64,000 nt of DNA. It comes from Clostridium sp. CAG:510. Its GTDB lineage: Bacteria; Bacillota; Clostridia; Lachnospirales; Lachnospiraceae. How positions within the stretch are numbered: position 1 is the first letter of the stretch; each line of letters opens with the position of its first letter. Below, piece by piece: positions 18,433-27,875 of the stretch. The stretch covers positions 1-64,000 of the forward strand of contig FR880814.1 of NCBI GenBank assembly GCA_000434615.1. Reading direction: 5' to 3'. The notes below the pieces were generated by a model, which was not told where the DNA came from, did no database searches, and was given only the letters and a program-made list of their open reading frames with translations. The position numbers and the translations under genes were made by a program.

Positions 18433-18801
18433 TTATGCCTTCCCGTTCTGTTCTTCCATGACTTCATCAATCTTTCTGGACATATTGACACCGTACTCAA
18501 TGGACTGGTCCATGATAAATGTAATTTCCGGTGTATTGCGCAGATTGATGGTCTTGGCAAGGCGGTTACGGATGTAACCTTCTGCACTCTTTAAGCCTTT
18601 ATAGGTATTTTCTCTCGCCTCTTCATCCCCAAGGACACTGATCCATGCCTTGCAGGTTTTAAGGTCGGGAGCCACTTCTACCGCAACGACGCTTGTAAGC
18701 GGACAAATCCGGGGATCTTTGATTTCTCCCCGGATAACTTCCGCCAAAACGCGCTGCACTTCCCCGTTAATACGGGTATTCTTCACGCTGTTTTTTCTCA
18801 T
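18433..18801 (-). CDS. rbfA: 30S ribosome-binding factor RbfA
   Basis: 122 residues. RbfA is a KH-like protein needed for late 16S rRNA maturation and cold growth. Seen: the N-terminal RINGEVQRVLAEVIRGEIKDPR, VEVAPDLKTCKAWISVLG, and the C-terminal RNTPEITFIMDQSIEYG typical of the family. Its SD (GAAGGGA) lies inside a repeated intergenic element (18802-18896) that separates it from infB. Confidence 0.95.
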   Translation of the reverse strand: MRKNSVKNTRINGEVQRVLAEVIRGEIKDPRICPLTSVVAVEVAPDLKTCKAWISVLGDEEARENTYKGLKSAEGYIRNRLAKTINLRNTPEITFIMDQSIEYGVNMSRKIDEVMEEQNGKA

Positions 18802-18896
18802 ATTGCTATATTCCCTTCATAATCTGCAAACTTTGGGCTTCTGCCCAATATTTGCAAAGTGAACTCTGTTCACTTGTGAAATTTATCTTCACACTA
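18802..18896 (-). repeat. Intergenic repeat element, copy A (infB-rbfA), carrying the rbfA SD
   Basis: Read on the minus strand this roughly 92-bp sequence aligns over its length with the pyrB-pyrI gap (37182-37272, plus strand). Shared blocks include GTGTGAA, GTTCACTTTGCAAATATTG, GCCCAAAGTTTGCAG and TATGAA[GA]GGAATATA. It can fold as GTGAAC/GTTCAC plus TGCAAA...GGGC/GCCC...TTTGCA. In both copies the last block supplies the SD of the next gene. Confidence 0.8.
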
Positions 18897-21800
18897 TTAC
18901 TGGCGCGGTACTTCAACCATGATGTAAGCTTCTACGATATCAAGCTCCTGCATCTTGTCGAAGCCGTCAAATACCAGACCACATTCGTAGCCTGCTTTTA
19001 CTTCCTTTACATCATCCTTGAATCTCTTTAAGGATGCTAACTCGCCTTCGTAAATCTGCTCGCCGCCTCTGGTGATACGAACCTTGCAGCCTCTCTGGAA
19101 GACACCGTCCTGTACATAGGAACCGGCAATGTTGCCCACTGCGGATGCCTTGAAAATCTGACGTACTTCCGCATGGCCGATAACCTTTTCCTCAAATACG
19201 GGATCAAGCATACCCTTCATGGCTGCTTCGATATCCTCGATAGCCTGATAAATTACCTTATACAGACGGATATCCACGCCTTCTCTTTCGGCTGTTGCCT
19301 TTGCGGTTGCGTCAGGACGTACATTGAAGCCGATGATAATTGCGGAGGATGCGCTTGCCAGCATAACGTCGGATTCGTTGATGGCACCTACACCGCCATG
19401 GATGCATTTTACCACAACTTCTTCGTTGGAAAGCTTAAGCAGACTCTGCTTAACGGCTTCCACACTACCCTGAACGTCAGCCTTTACAATCAGGTTCAGT
19501 TCCTTTAAGTTACCTTCCTGAATCTGGGAGAACAGGTCATCCAGAGACATCTTGCTCTTGGTTTCTTCCAGCTTCTTCTCCTTGTTCTGCTCAAGATAGG
19601 TATCCGCAAAGGATTTCGCTGTTTTATCGTTGTCATGTGCCAGAAATACTTCACCGGCACTGGGTACATCGTTAAGACCCAAGATTTCCACAGGTGTGGA
19701 AGGTCCGGCTTCTTTTACTCTTCTGCCCTTGTCGTCAATCATGGCACGTACTTTACCATGGCTTGCGCCTGCGGAAATGAAGTCACCCACATGCAGGGTA
19801 CCCTTCTGTACCAGAATGGTGGCAACGGGACCGCGTCCCTTATCCAGCTCGGCCTCGATGACAAGACCTCTTGCCTTTCTGTTAGGATTAGCTTTTAATT
19901 CCAGAATATCCGCGGTAAGCAGAATGGTTTCCAGCAGATCATCGATACCCTCACCGGATTTTGCGGATACAGGTACAAATTCTGTGGTTCCGCCCCAGTC
20001 TACCGGAATCAGTTCGTATTCGGTAAGCTCCTGCTTTACACGATCCACATTGGCATTGGGCTTATCAATCTTGTTGACTGCCACGATAATTTCAATGCCG
20101 GCTGCCTTGGCGTGGTTAATTGCCTCCACTGTCTGGGGCATAACGCCGTCGTCGGCCGCTACTACCAGAATGGCAATATCCGTTGCGTTGGCACCACGCA
20201 TACGCATAGCGGTAAATGCTTCGTGTCCGGGTGTATCGAGGAAGGTAATCTTTCTGTTGTTGACAGATACGGTATAAGCGCCGATGTGCTGGGTAATACC
20301 GCCTGCTTCCCTGTCGGTAACGTTGGTCTTCCGGATGGCATCCAGGAGGGATGTTTTACCGTGGTCAACGTGACCCATAACACAGATAACGGGAGGACGG
20401 GAAACCAGATTTTCATCGTTTTCATCATCTTCCTTCAGCAGCTCTTCGATAACATCGACCTTGACTTCCTTTTCGCAGAGGATGTCATACTCCATGGCGA
20501 TGTTTTCGGCTTCTTCATAGGAAATTTCCTGGTTTACGGTAACCATTTTGCCCTCTAAGAAGAGCTTCTTGATAATAGCGGAAGACTGCACCTTCATCTT
20601 GTCTGCCAGATCCTTGATGGTAATGGTTTCAGGCAGCACAATAACCTTAATGGCTTCTTCGGTTGCTTCTTCCTTCTTCTTTTCCGGTTTGATAAATCTG
20701 CCGGGCTTGTTCTTTAACGGTTCCTCTTCTTCATACATGAAGTCCTTGCGGGAGCGTTTATCCTTCTCCTGGCTGATACGGCGCTTTTCTTCATCTCTGT
20801 GCTTCTCCGCATCCTTAGCGGTTGTTTCGGGAGCAAAGCCCTTGCTGCCGCCCTGACCGGGTTTGCGGAATCCGCCGTCTCTTCCGGCACCGTTCCGGTT
20901 GTCGCGGTTGCCGAAGGAAGGTCTGTCGCCACCCTGGCCGTTTCTGTTATCTCTGTTTCCGTAAGGTCTGTCACCGCCCTGGCCGTTTCTGTTGTCTCTG
21001 TTTCCGTAAGGTCTGTCGCCTCCCTGGCCGTTACGATTGTCACGGTTTCCATAGGAAGGTCTGTCTGCCGCCTTTTCCGTAAGGTCTGTCGCCGCTCTGA
21101 CCGTTTCTGTTATCTCTGTTTCCGTAAGGTCTGTCGCCTCCCTGGCCGTTACGATTGTCACGGTTTCCATAGGAAGGTCTGTCTGCCGCATTTGCCTGTA
21201 CGGGTCTGTCTGCCTGACGCTCTGCAGCCGTTCTATCCGTTGCGGGTCTTTCTACAGCAGGCTTAGGAGCAGCAGTGCCTGCTGCAGCCGTATTGTCTGT
21301 CTGGCTCTGAAGCTTCTCTTCCCTTGCGGGTTCTGCCTTGGGAACTGCCTTCTGAGGCTGACGGGACGGTACCATCTGCACACTGGGTGTTGGAGAAGGA
21401 GGTGTCAGCGGTTTAATGGGACGGACCGGTGCAGGCTGTCCGGAGCGGACATTCTGGTTGTTTCTCTGGTTCTGACCCTGGTTACCGTTCATGCCGCCGC
21501 GGTTTCCCTGACCCTGGTTGTTTCTGCCGGAGGGCTGACCGGGTACACGGGAATTCTGTGGATTGCTGACAAAGATAATCGTCTTTTTCTTCTTGGGCGC
21601 TTCCGCATTTTCCTTTCCTGCTTCTTTGTTCTCCGCTGCCTTTACGGTTTCTTTGTTTTCCACGGGTTTACCTGCTTCCTTTGTATCTGTTTTAACTGCT
21701 TCTTTCGTTTCTGCCGTTTTGGTGCTTTCCTTTGCTTTGGGCGCCGCCTTGCTTTCTTTTTCCTCTGCTGCGGGCTTGGGAGCTCCACTGCCGAAGTGCT

Positions 21801-21942
21801 TTCTTACAAGGCCGGCTGCATCATCCTCTACCGCACTCTGTGCCGCTTTGGCTTCGATGCCCTTACTCTGCAGAAAGGCAATGACCTCTTTGCTTTGTAC
21901 ACCAAATTCCTTTGCAAGTTCATGTATCTTAATTTTTGCCAT
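18897..21942 (-). CDS. infB: Translation initiation factor IF-2, interrupted by an apparent +1 frameshift
   Basis: The start at 21942 ([22 protein letters not shown]2_N domain; SD AGGAGG) opens a frame that runs to 21040. The rest of the protein is in another frame from about 21075 to 18897. The frames join cleanly at GGAAAAGG (21071-21078): with one A fewer, DRPYGK continues as AADRPSYGN. The linker has about seven 15-residue repeats ([15 protein letters not shown]). Downstream are the second IF2_N segment, the GTPase domain ([26 protein letters not shown]), domain II and the fMet-tRNA-binding C-terminus ([14 protein letters not shown]). IF-2 is essential, so sequencing error, phase variation, frameshifting or internal initiation must be considered. 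Confidence 0.9.
20890..21195 (-). repeat. infB: 45-bp tandem repeat in the infB linker
   Basis: About seven copies of a 15-codon unit encode [15 protein letters not shown] with small changes (PSYGN, PSFGN, NGQSG). The block starting AADRPSYGN occurs twice, so part of the array has been duplicated; the frame break falls at that duplication junction. Confidence 0.85.
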
Positions 21943-21956
21943 GCAATTATTACCTC

Positions 21957-22268
21957 CTAATTTTCGGATGCGTTCAGATATTGAATCATTTTTTCTGCAA
22001 GACCTTCGTCCACGACGGCAAGGGCGGCTCTTTCGTCCTTTCCGATACAATGTCCTAATTCCGCTTTCATGCCGTAATCAAAAACAGGCACTTCATAGAA
22101 CGAACATTTGTCATGGAATAGTTTCCGGGTATTGTCTGATGCATCCTTCGCTACAATAACCAGCACAGCAGAACCGTTTTTCACTGCATTTTCCGTTGCA
22201 AACTCGCCGCTTACCACATTTCTTCCACGCGCTGCGAGCCCCAGCAGTCCATATATTTTATTCTGCAT
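21957..22268 (-). CDS. rplGA: L7Ae-family ribosomal protein homologue (YlxQ, RplGA)
   Basis: About 103 residues from the ATG at 22268, which overlaps the end of rnpM. The L7Ae/L30e fold is seen in MQNKIYGLLGLAARGRNVVSGE, VLVIVAKDASDNTRKLF and YGMKAELGHCIGKDERAALAVVD. Relatives bind kink-turn RNA; the cellular role of YlxQ is not settled. It sits between rnpM and infB, the conserved position, 14 bases before the infB ATG. Confidence 0.88.
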   Translation of the reverse strand: MQNKIYGLLGLAARGRNVVSGEFATENAVKNGSAVLVIVAKDASDNTRKLFHDKCSFYEVPVFDYGMKAELGHCIGKDERAALAVVDEGLAEKMIQYLNASEN

Positions 22269-22530
22269 TTGTCTCACTAAACTCCTTCTCCAGTTCCTCA
22301 TATACCGCATCCGGTATGCTCATTTTGAACGAACGCTCGATGCCTTTGTTTTTGCGTGCTTTCTTTAAGCATTCGCCACTCTTACAAAGGTATGCGCCTC
22401 TTCCGTTCTTTTTACCTGTTAAATCCAGTACGATGGTATCCTCCGGTGTCTTTAAGACTCTCATCATTTCTTTTTTATTCTTCATTTCACCGCAGCCCAC
22501 GCACTGTCTTAAGGGAATTTTTTTATTCAT
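22258..22530 (-). CDS. rnpM: RNase P modulator RnpM (YlxR)
   Basis: About 90 residues from the ATG at 22530, which overlaps the nusA stop. The YlxR signature is RQCVGCGEMKNKKEMMR...GRGAYLCKSGECLKKARK. It contains several Cys residues but no obvious full zinc site. In B. subtilis this family binds and modulates RNase P RNA. The tight overlaps with nusA and rplGA indicate translational coupling. Confidence 0.9.
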   Translation of the reverse strand: MNKKIPLRQCVGCGEMKNKKEMMRVLKTPEDTIVLDLTGKKNGRGAYLCKSGECLKKARKNKGIERSFKMSIPDAVYEELEKEFSETNAE

Positions 22531-23689
22531 TGTCGGTATCAGCACCTTCCTCTTCGGCCTCTCTTACCTCTTCCTCGTACTCCTCAGCATCGTAGCCGTC
22601 ATCTTCGTACTCATCCATATAGTCTTCGTAACGGAAGCCCGGTGCATCCTTTGCCTGGGTTTCGGACTTGATGTCAATCTTGTAGCCTGTCAGTCTTGCT
22701 GCCAGTCTTGCGTTCTGGCCTTCCTTACCGATGGCAAGAGATAACTGGTAATCGGGTACGACTACCTTAGCGGTCTTTTCATCCGGGTCTGCAAATACGG
22801 CTACAATCTTGGCGGGAGAAAGAGCATTCTGAATCAGATTGCCGGGGTTCTCATCCCAGTTTACAATGTCAATCTTTTCTCCGCGGAGCTCTTCCACAAT
22901 AGCGTTTACTCTGGCACCATTCATGCCGACGCAGGCACCCACGGCATCCACGTTGGGGTTGTTGCTCCATACGGCAATCTTGGTACGGCTTCCGGCTTCA
23001 CGGGCAATGCTCTTGATTTCTACGGTGCCGTCCTTGATTTCCATAACTTCGGACTCAAACAGTCTCTTTACTAATTCCGGATGCGTTCTGCTGACATTGA
23101 TGCGGGGTCCCTTCGGGGTGTTCTTCACTTCCAGAATGTAAACCTTAATTCTCTCGGTGGGCTTGAATACTTCACCCTTTACCTGTTCGCTCTCATTTAA
23201 CATGGCATCGGCTTTTCCTAAATTGATGCTGATGTTTTTTCCTACATAACGCTGTACCACACCGGTAACTACGTCATGTTCTTTTTCATAATACTGGTTG
23301 AAGATAACGCTTCTTTCCTCTTCGCGGATTTTCTGTAAAATCACGTTCTTGGCATTCATGGTGGCAATACGTCCGAATTCCTTGGACTTGATCTCCACAT
23401 GCAGGATGTCTCCCACCTTTGCCTTCTTGGAAATTTCCTTTGCGTCATCCAGTGCAATCTGCAGGCAGTCGTCTTCCACATCTTCCTTTGTGGGTACGAC
23501 TTCCTTTTCCGCATAGCAGAGGAAATCGCAGGTATCCCTGTCAATTTCCACCTTAATATTATCTGCTTTTCCGAAGTGATTCTTGCATGCTGTCATAAGG
23601 GAATTTTCAATCGCATCGAACAGAGTTTCCTTGCTGATTTCTTTCTCCTTCTCCAGTATGTCAAGTGCCTCCATTAATTCTTTATTCAT
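22523..23689 (-). CDS. nusA: Transcription termination/antitermination factor NusA
   Basis: 388 residues from the ATG at 23689, ten bases after AGGAGG. NusA binds RNA polymerase and nascent RNA to modulate pausing and termination. Seen: the N-terminal polymerase-binding domain (NKELMEALDILEKEKEISKE), an S1 domain, two KH domains (ARVNAIVEELRGEKIDIV, IGKEGQNARLAARLTGYKIDI) and a strongly acidic C-terminal tail of about 35 residues (Glu, Asp and Tyr repeats). The acidic tail is longer than in B. subtilis NusA. Second gene of the operon, preceded by a duplicated hairpin segment. Confidence 0.96.
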   Translation of the reverse strand: MNKELMEALDILEKEKEISKETLFDAIENSLMTACKNHFGKADNIKVEIDRDTCDFLCYAEKEVVPTKEDVEDDCLQIALDDAKEISKKAKVGDILHVEIKSKEFGRIATMNAKNVILQKIREEERSVIFNQYYEKEHDVVTGVVQRYVGKNISINLGKADAMLNESEQVKGEVFKPTERIKVYILEVKNTPKGPRINVSRTHPELVKRLFESEVMEIKDGTVEIKSIAREAGSRTKIAVWSNNPNVDAVGACVGMNGARVNAIVEELRGEKIDIVNWDENPGNLIQNALSPAKIVAVFADPDEKTAKVVVPDYQLSLAIGKEGQNARLAARLTGYKIDIKSETQAKDAPGFRYEDYMDEYEDDGYDAEEYEEEVREAEEEGADTDNE

Positions 23690-23700
23690 TTTCCCATATC

Positions 23701-23811
23701 CTCCTTGTTTTTGCGGAGCAAAAATCCGAGTCTCCATGACGAGGAGAGGATTTATACTCCTTGTTTTTGCGGAGCAAAAATCCGAGTCCCTTGACGAGGA
23801 GAGGATTTATA
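23701..23811 (-). repeat. Tandem duplication (56 + 55 bp) in the nusA leader, each unit with a hairpin and SD-like end
   Basis: Units 23701-23756 and 23757-23811 are nearly identical. On the minus strand each contains TTTTTGC-TCC-GCAAAAA, a perfect seven-pair hairpin, and ends ACAAGGAG. The unit next to nusA supplies the gene's SD, so the duplication copied an SD with its hairpin. Confidence 0.85.
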
Positions 23812-23839
23812 CTCCTGTGTTCTATATTCTATATATCCG

Positions 23840-24301
23840 CTAAAAATCCAGTGCCAGCCTGATGAGCGCCACATCGCTTCTTTCAAAGGTCTGCTCACCG
23901 TTTTCTGTTTCAATGGTAATGCTCTTGTCATCGAAGCTCTTTAAGATGCCTGCAAATTCCTTACATTTTTCAATGGGCTTGTAGGTCTTTATTTCCACTT
24001 CTTTCCCTATGCTTTTCTGAAGGTGCTTATCTTTTTTCAAGGTTCTGCCCAGTCCCGGACTGGATACCTCCAGGATGTACGCATCTTCGATAAAGTCCTC
24101 TTTGTCCAGTGCATCCGACAATGCCCTGCTCACTGTTTCGCAGTCATTGATGTTTACACCTTCCGGTTTGTCAATGTAGGCGCGCAGATAATAATCCGCT
24201 CCCTCTTTGACGTATTCCACATCATAGATTTCCACCCCGCAGCCTTCTGCAATGGGTAAAAGCAGCTTTTCCGTTCTGCTTTCGTAGTCTTTTCTTGACA
24301 T
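23840..24301 (-). CDS. rimP: Ribosome maturation factor RimP
   Basis: 153 residues from the ATG at 24301. RimP promotes early 30S assembly. Seen: LLLPIAEGCGVEIYDVEYVKEG, LRAYIDKPEGVNINDCETVSRALSDALD and ILEVSSPGLGRTLKK, the family's most conserved block. First gene of the nusA-infB operon, with its own promoter and a structured leader. Confidence 0.95.
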   Translation of the reverse strand: MSRKDYESRTEKLLLPIAEGCGVEIYDVEYVKEGADYYLRAYIDKPEGVNINDCETVSRALSDALDKEDFIEDAYILEVSSPGLGRTLKKDKHLQKSIGKEVEIKTYKPIEKCKEFAGILKSFDDKSITIETENGEQTFERSDVALIRLALDF

Positions 24302-24337
24302 GTCTTTTTCCTTTCTCAATATGAAGTTGTAAGTGAT

Positions 24338-24399
24338 TGGAACATATGCCCCGGGCATTAAGAAAGAGTGGTACGCGACCACTCTTACCTTATGTTCCA
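24338..24399 (-). promoter_or_regulatory. Three-way-junction-like leader RNA before rimP
   Basis: In the roughly 107-base leader, TGGAACATA (24391-24399) pairs with TATGTTCCA (24338-24346) as a nine-pair closing stem. Inside it are AAGAGTGG/CCACTCTT (24364-24386, loop TCGCGTA) and a smaller ATGC/GCAT hairpin. The nested arrangement suggests a real RNA structure, possibly autoregulatory; that role is inference. Confidence 0.55.
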
Positions 24400-24414
24400 T
24401 ATTTAACTGTATTC

Positions 24415-24443
24415 AGTGTAAACCTTTAAGATTGAAAAGTCAA
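24415..24443 (-). promoter_or_regulatory. Sigma-A promoter of the rimP-nusA-infB operon
   Basis: Minus strand TTGACT (24438-24443), 17-bp spacer, TACACT (24415-24420). Confidence 0.7.
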
Positions 24444-24464
24444 TGGTGAAAATGTAAAAATGTA

Positions 24465-26012
24465 CTATTTCTCACATTTTTCTTCCTCATCGGTCAGAAC
24501 CAGTTTCTGTTCTACCGTAACTTTTTCTTCATAACATTCAAAGATTTCGTTTACCTTATCGCCGGAAAGCTTCGGGGTGATAAGGCTTACCACCGGCACT
24601 ACGATTAATCCTGCCACCATGGCTATGGCTCCTGCGTTGATGGGAGAAGCAATAAAATGGAAGAACATGTTGGACACGGTAATGCCCACGCCACAGATAA
24701 AGCTTGCCCAGACAGCGGATTTCGTCACGCCCTTCCAGTACAGTCCGTACATGAAAGGCGCTAAGAACGCGCCGGCCAGAGCTCCCCAGGAAATACCCAT
24801 GAGCTGTGCGATAAAGGTGGGCGGGTCAAGGGCAATCACAACGGAAATTACCACAAAGAACACTAAAAAAATTCTCATGGTGAGAAGCTGCTTCTTCTCG
24901 TCCATCTTCTTGATGATATTTCCCTTTAAGAAGTCCAGTGTCAGGGTGGAGCTGGATGTCAGCACCAGGGAGGACAGCGTGGACATGGATGCGGAAAGCA
25001 CCAGCACAATCACGATACCGATCAGGATATCGGAAAGGGAATTTAACATAGTAGGGATAATTGCATCGTATACAATACCGCCCTGTCCGTTCCGGATGGC
25101 ATCGGAGTCAAACAGTCTTGCAAAACCGCCCAGGAAATAGCATCCGCCGGATACCACAATGGCAAACAACGTGGAAATCACCGTACCGGTCTTGACTGCT
25201 TTTTCATCCCGGATGGCATAGAATTTGCTTACCATCTGCGGCAGCCCCCAGGTGCCTAAGGAGGTCAGAATGACAACCCCCAGTAAGTTAAGCGGGTCGG
25301 GTCCGAAGAAGGAAGTAAAGGCTCCCTGTTGTCCCATGGTTACGGGAATATCGCTGGGAATTTCAGACAGTTTAAAAACTGCCTGCATAAAACCGCCCTG
25401 CCCGTTTAATACGGAAGCAATGACTGCCACAATGCCGACCAGCATAACGATACCCTGTACAAAATCGTTAATGGCCGTTGCCATGTAACCGCCTAAAATC
25501 ACGTAAACGCATGTAAGGGCTGCCATAACCACAACACACACCGTGTAGGGCACATCGAACGCCATTTCAAACAGACGGGAAAGTCCGTTGTATACGGATG
25601 CGGTATAAGGAATCAGAAAAACAAAAGAGATGACGGCTGCCGTGACACGAAGGGCATTGCTGTCAAAACGCTTCCCAAAATAGTCCGGCATGGTCTTTGC
25701 CTTTAAGTGCTTGCTCATAATTCTTGTTCTTCTGCCCAGCACAATCCAGGCAAGCAGGGAACCGATCAGGGCATTGCCGATACCGATCCAGGTGGCGGAA
25801 ATTCCGTATTTGTAGCCGAACTGTCCTGCATATCCTACAAAAACCACAGCACTGAAATAGGACGTACCGTAGGCAAAAGCCGTCAGCCACGGACCGACAC
25901 TTCTGCCTCCGAGTACAAAGCCGTCCACGTTGGTGGCATGTTTACGGGAATAAAAACCGATTCCTACCATTACGGCAAAAAACAGTATTAGAAGTAATAC
26001 CTTCACTATCAT
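24465..26012 (-). CDS. Sodium:solute symporter (SSS family)
   Basis: 515 residues with about 13 hydrophobic segments. Family signatures: GFVLGGRSVGPWLTAFAYGTSYFSA near the start, and LVLSASMSTLSSLVLTSSSTL in the Na+-binding region. It resembles monocarboxylate/proline-type SSS carriers. As last gene of the iorAB-paaK-ACT operon it may import or recycle an aromatic acid or its keto acid; the substrate is not readable from the sequence. Confidence 0.85.
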   Translation of the reverse strand: MIVKVLLLILFFAVMVGIGFYSRKHATNVDGFVLGGRSVGPWLTAFAYGTSYFSAVVFVGYAGQFGYKYGISATWIGIGNALIGSLLAWIVLGRRTRIMSKHLKAKTMPDYFGKRFDSNALRVTAAVISFVFLIPYTASVYNGLSRLFEMAFDVPYTVCVVVMAALTCVYVILGGYMATAINDFVQGIVMLVGIVAVIASVLNGQGGFMQAVFKLSEIPSDIPVTMGQQGAFTSFFGPDPLNLLGVVILTSLGTWGLPQMVSKFYAIRDEKAVKTGTVISTLFAIVVSGGCYFLGGFARLFDSDAIRNGQGGIVYDAIIPTMLNSLSDILIGIVIVLVLSASMSTLSSLVLTSSSTLTLDFLKGNIIKKMDEKKQLLTMRIFLVFFVVISVVIALDPPTFIAQLMGISWGALAGAFLAPFMYGLYWKGVTKSAVWASFICGVGITVSNMFFHFIASPINAGAIAMVAGLIVVPVVSLITPKLSGDKVNEIFECYEEKVTVEQKLVLTDEEEKCEK

Positions 26013-26079
26013 CTCTTTACCCTCATTTTCCTATGTTTTTATTTCCTGTATTTCTTTTTTTACACCGTTGTCCGGTGTA

Positions 26080-26511
26080 TTAAACCGTCTTCCGGATTTC
26101 ATCCTGTGTGACAAATTCCACATCGGTTTCTTTTAAGAGTTCTGTTGCTTTTTCCAGATCGGAAGTCTTCATGACGATGGAAGCATCATCGTTTCCGGTC
26201 TCAAGCGCATACATGTACTCAATGTTGATATGGGATTTGCAGATTACCTCCAAAAGCTCCTGCAGGCAGCCCACCTTGTGGCGGAGCTTTACCCCCAAAA
26301 CATCCGTAAGCATGGCGGAAAAACCATTTTCGTTCAAAGCTTTCCTGCCTGCTTCCGGTTCGGTAACCAGAAGCCGTAAAAGCCCATAATCACTGGTATC
26401 TGCCAGACTTAAGGAAACGATATTGATGTTGTTTTTCTTTAAGACATCCAGGACCTCTTCCAGTCTGCCTTCCCTGTTTTCGATAAAAACGGATAACTGT
26501 TTCAAATACAT
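26080..26511 (-). CDS. Tandem ACT-domain protein of an aromatic-acid operon
   Basis: 143 residues from the ATG at 26511 (SD AGGAG, eight bases). Two ACT domains: residues 1-66 (LKQLSVFIENREGRLEEVLDVLKKNNINI) and 70-143 (GCLQELLEVICKSHINIEYMY). ACT domains bind small ligands, often amino acids. Proteins of this kind commonly lie beside paaK and ior genes and probably sense an aromatic amino acid. It has no catalytic or DNA-binding domain. Confidence 0.88.
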   Translation of the reverse strand: MYLKQLSVFIENREGRLEEVLDVLKKNNINIVSLSLADTSDYGLLRLLVTEPEAGRKALNENGFSAMLTDVLGVKLRHKVGCLQELLEVICKSHINIEYMYALETGNDDASIVMKTSDLEKATELLKETDVEFVTQDEIRKTV

Positions 26512-26576
26512 ACAGCCGTTCTCCTTCCTTAATAAAGCCATGCGGGCACCGGACGTGCCCGCACATTTTCCTGTTC

Positions 26577-27875
26577 TTAAATCAGCTTTCGGTTGTCGAT
26601 TACATGCACGGATTTGCCCATACTGCGCTCAATGGTCTTGGGCTCTACCAGTTTTACCTTTACGGCAAGACCGATGGCGTGCTGGATGACCGTTGCAATC
26701 TTCTTTGTCAGCTTTTCTAATTCCTTGATTTCATCGGAGAAGAAACGCTCCTCTACCTCCACCTGTACCTCCAGGGTATCCAGATTGTTCACACGATCCA
26801 CAATCATCAGGTAGTGAGGCGCCACTTCACCCATTTCCAGCAGCGCAGACTCAATCTGGCTGGGGAATACATTGACGCCGCGGATAATCAGCATATCATC
26901 GGAGCGACCTTTGAAACGGCTGATACGCGCCGTGGTTCTGCCACATTCGCAGGGTGCATAATCGATGCTTGTCAGATCCCTGGTGCGGTATCTTAAAATA
27001 GGAAGTCCCTCTTTGGTAATGGTGGTAAATACCAGTTCTCCCGTCTCTCCTGCCGGCAGGGGCTGCAACGTATCCGGGTCAATAATTTCCGGAATAAAGT
27101 GGTCCTCCTGCACATGCAGTCCTCTGTGATATTCACAGTCGCATGCCACACCGGGTCCCAGTACTTCGCTTAAGCCGTAAATATCATGGGCATGGATGTG
27201 CAGCTTGTTTTCAATCTGCTTACGCATGTTTTCCGTCCAGGGCTCCGCGCCGCAGATGGCGGTTTTTAACTTAACCTTGTCAAGGTCTCCCATTTCCTCC
27301 AGGGTCTCCGCAATATGTAACAGATAGGAAGGGGTGCAGGCAATCGCCGTTACATCGAAATCCTTCATCATGGTAGTTAATTTTTTCGTATTGCCGGTGG
27401 ACATGGGCACAACCGTGGCTCCCAGTCTTTCCGCACCCGCATGGGCGCCTAAGCCGCCGGTAAACAGACCATAGCCGTATGCAATCTGGATGGTGTCCTC
27501 TCTGGTAACACCTGCCATGGTAAAGGCTCTTGCCACACATTCGCTCCAGAGGTCCAGGTCCTTTCTGGTGTATGCCACTACCGTTGCTTTTCCGGTGGTA
27601 CCGCTGGAGGCATGCACGCGCACAATTTCAGAACGGGGGACTGCCAGCAAGCCGAAGGGATAGTTGTCTCTTAAATCGCTTTTGGTAGTAAAGGGAAGCT
27701 TGGTAATGTCTTCAATACCCTTGACATCTCCTAATTCCAACCCCATTTCCTGCATTTTTTTCCGGTAAAAAGGCACATTGTAATACACACGCTCCACCAT
27801 TTTTACCAGTCTTGCACTCTGCAGGGCATGCATTTCATCCCTGCTCATACATTCTTTCGACTCATTCCAGATCAT
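26577..27875 (-). CDS. paaK: Phenylacetate-CoA ligase (aryl-acetate:CoA ligase)
   Basis: 432 residues, the full PaaK length. The AMP-binding P-loop is [16 protein letters not shown]; the adenylation motif [15 protein letters not shown] and the hinge region [23 protein letters not shown] stretch (with [11 protein letters not shown]) are present. It joins aryl-acetates to CoA with ATP. Beside iorAB it could run in the energy-yielding direction or prime aryl-acetates for reductive carboxylation. Its ATG overlaps the iorB stop, indicating coupling. Confidence 0.93.
   Translation of the reverse strand: MIWNESKECMSRDEMHALQSARLVKMVERVYYNVPFYRKKMQEMGLELGDVKGIEDITKLPFTTKSDLRDNYPFGLLAVPRSEIVRVHASSGTTGKATVVAYTRKDLDLWSECVARAFTMAGVTREDTIQIAYGYGLFTGGLGAHAGAERLGATVVPMSTGNTKKLTTMMKDFDVTAIACTPSYLLHIAETLEEMGDLDKVKLKTAICGAEPWTENMRKQIENKLHIHAHDIYGLSEVLGPGVACDCEYHRGLHVQEDHFIPEIIDPDTLQPLPAGETGELVFTTITKEGLPILRYRTRDLTSIDYAPCECGRTTARISRFKGRSDDMLIIRGVNVFPSQIESALLEMGEVAPHYLMIVDRVNNLDTLEVQVEVEERFFSDEIKELEKLTKKIATVIQHAIGLAVKVKLVEPKTIERSMGKSVHVIDNRKLI

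Noticed and set aside
20799..21266. Plus-strand ORFs opposite the infB linker
   Set aside because: Antisense readings of the 45-bp repeats with Arg/Val/Ser-biased composition and no SD.
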